Shown piece by piece: positions 53,718 to 53,773 of a stretch of 53,773 bases of DNA (positions are counted from its first letter, which is position 1; each line of letters opens with the position of its first letter). The stretch is taken from assembly GCF_028688855.1 (NCBI RefSeq), contig NZ_JAQTXI010000022.1, positions 1-53,773 on the forward strand, given 5' to 3'. Source of the DNA: Neomegalonema sp. (GTDB lineage: Bacteria > Pseudomonadota > Alphaproteobacteria > Rhodobacterales > Rhodobacteraceae). Under the pieces are notes generated by a model that did no database searches, was not told the origin of the DNA, and worked only from the letters and a program-made list of their open reading frames with translations. Made by a program: the position numbers and the translations under genes.

Positions 53718-53773
53718 TCAGGGAAGAGGCGTCTCCGGCGCCGAGATCGCGGCGACGAACCTGTCTCCGCAGC
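53718..53773 (-). CDS. Partial gene running off the window, probably phage-related
   Basis: A leftward frame open to the window edge ends with FVAAISAPETPLP and a TGA at 53720-53718, about 58 bp before the endolysin start. Another frame is also open to 53671, so the choice is uncertain. Product cannot be named from so short a piece; a phage structural protein would fit the context. Confidence 0.3.
   Translation of the reverse strand, partial: CGDRFVAAISAPETPLP

Overview
The window looks like high-GC chromosome from a methylotrophic alphaproteobacterium, probably in or near Rhodobacterales. The main reason is a complete calcium-type methanol dehydrogenase cluster with a divergent moxZYX regulatory set, the arrangement known from Paracoccus denitrificans. 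Codon use is strongly GC-biased, ATGA start/stop overlaps are frequent, and long spurious antisense frames lie opposite real genes. The organism is inferred from gene order and protein style, not from a marker gene.

Region 1 (1-13.9 kb): methanol oxidation. Decayed IS5-family transposase pieces lie at both edges (422-815 and 13663-13890). Between them, moxZ-moxY-moxX (lipoprotein, NarL-type kinase, LuxR-type regulator) runs leftward. mxaFJGIRSACKLD runs rightward and encodes both methanol dehydrogenase subunits, MxaJ, cytochrome cL, and the MxaR/S/A/C/K/L/D assembly set. Seven consecutive 4-bp overlaps tie mxaI to mxaD.

Region 2 (14.0-16.6 kb): a leftward envelope-stress set, a Spy/CpxP-like periplasmic protein followed by an OmpR-type regulator and a HAMP histidine kinase, with a CpxR-box-like direct repeat upstream.

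Region 3 (17.0-34.9 kb): a leftward operon of two giant genes of 3319 and 2370 codons that overlap by 4 bp, followed by a small membrane protein. I recognise no catalytic domain in either giant. They fill about 17 kb and are one of the two most interesting parts of the window.

Region 4 (35.2-47.0 kb): aromatic meta-cleavage. A leftward arm (2-oxopent-4-enoate hydratase, 4-oxalocrotonate decarboxylase, a frameshifted acylating acetaldehyde dehydrogenase, hydroxy-oxovalerate aldolase, then an alpha/beta hydrolase) faces a rightward arm (2-hydroxymuconic semialdehyde dehydrogenase, LysR regulator, 4-oxalocrotonate tautomerase, catechol 2,3-dioxygenase-like enzyme, HpaB-type hydroxylase, outer-membrane channel-like protein, flavin reductase). 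Together they would take a phenol-type substrate through catechol to pyruvate and acetyl-CoA. Three similar 19-bp imperfect palindromes in the two control regions are candidate LysR operators.

Region 5 (47.0-53.8 kb): a mobile-element border. A truncated tyrosine recombinase sits beside a 43-bp 3' piece of tRNA-Gln(CTG). Next come a divergent pair, a trypsin-like protease with an N-terminal membrane/export segment and a P-loop NTPase with 14 ankyrin repeats, and then a phage lysis cassette with a muramidase-type endolysin, a holin-like protein and overlapping Rz/Rz1-type spanins. The protease/NTPase pair lies where prophages often carry cargo and is a plausible undescribed anti-phage system.
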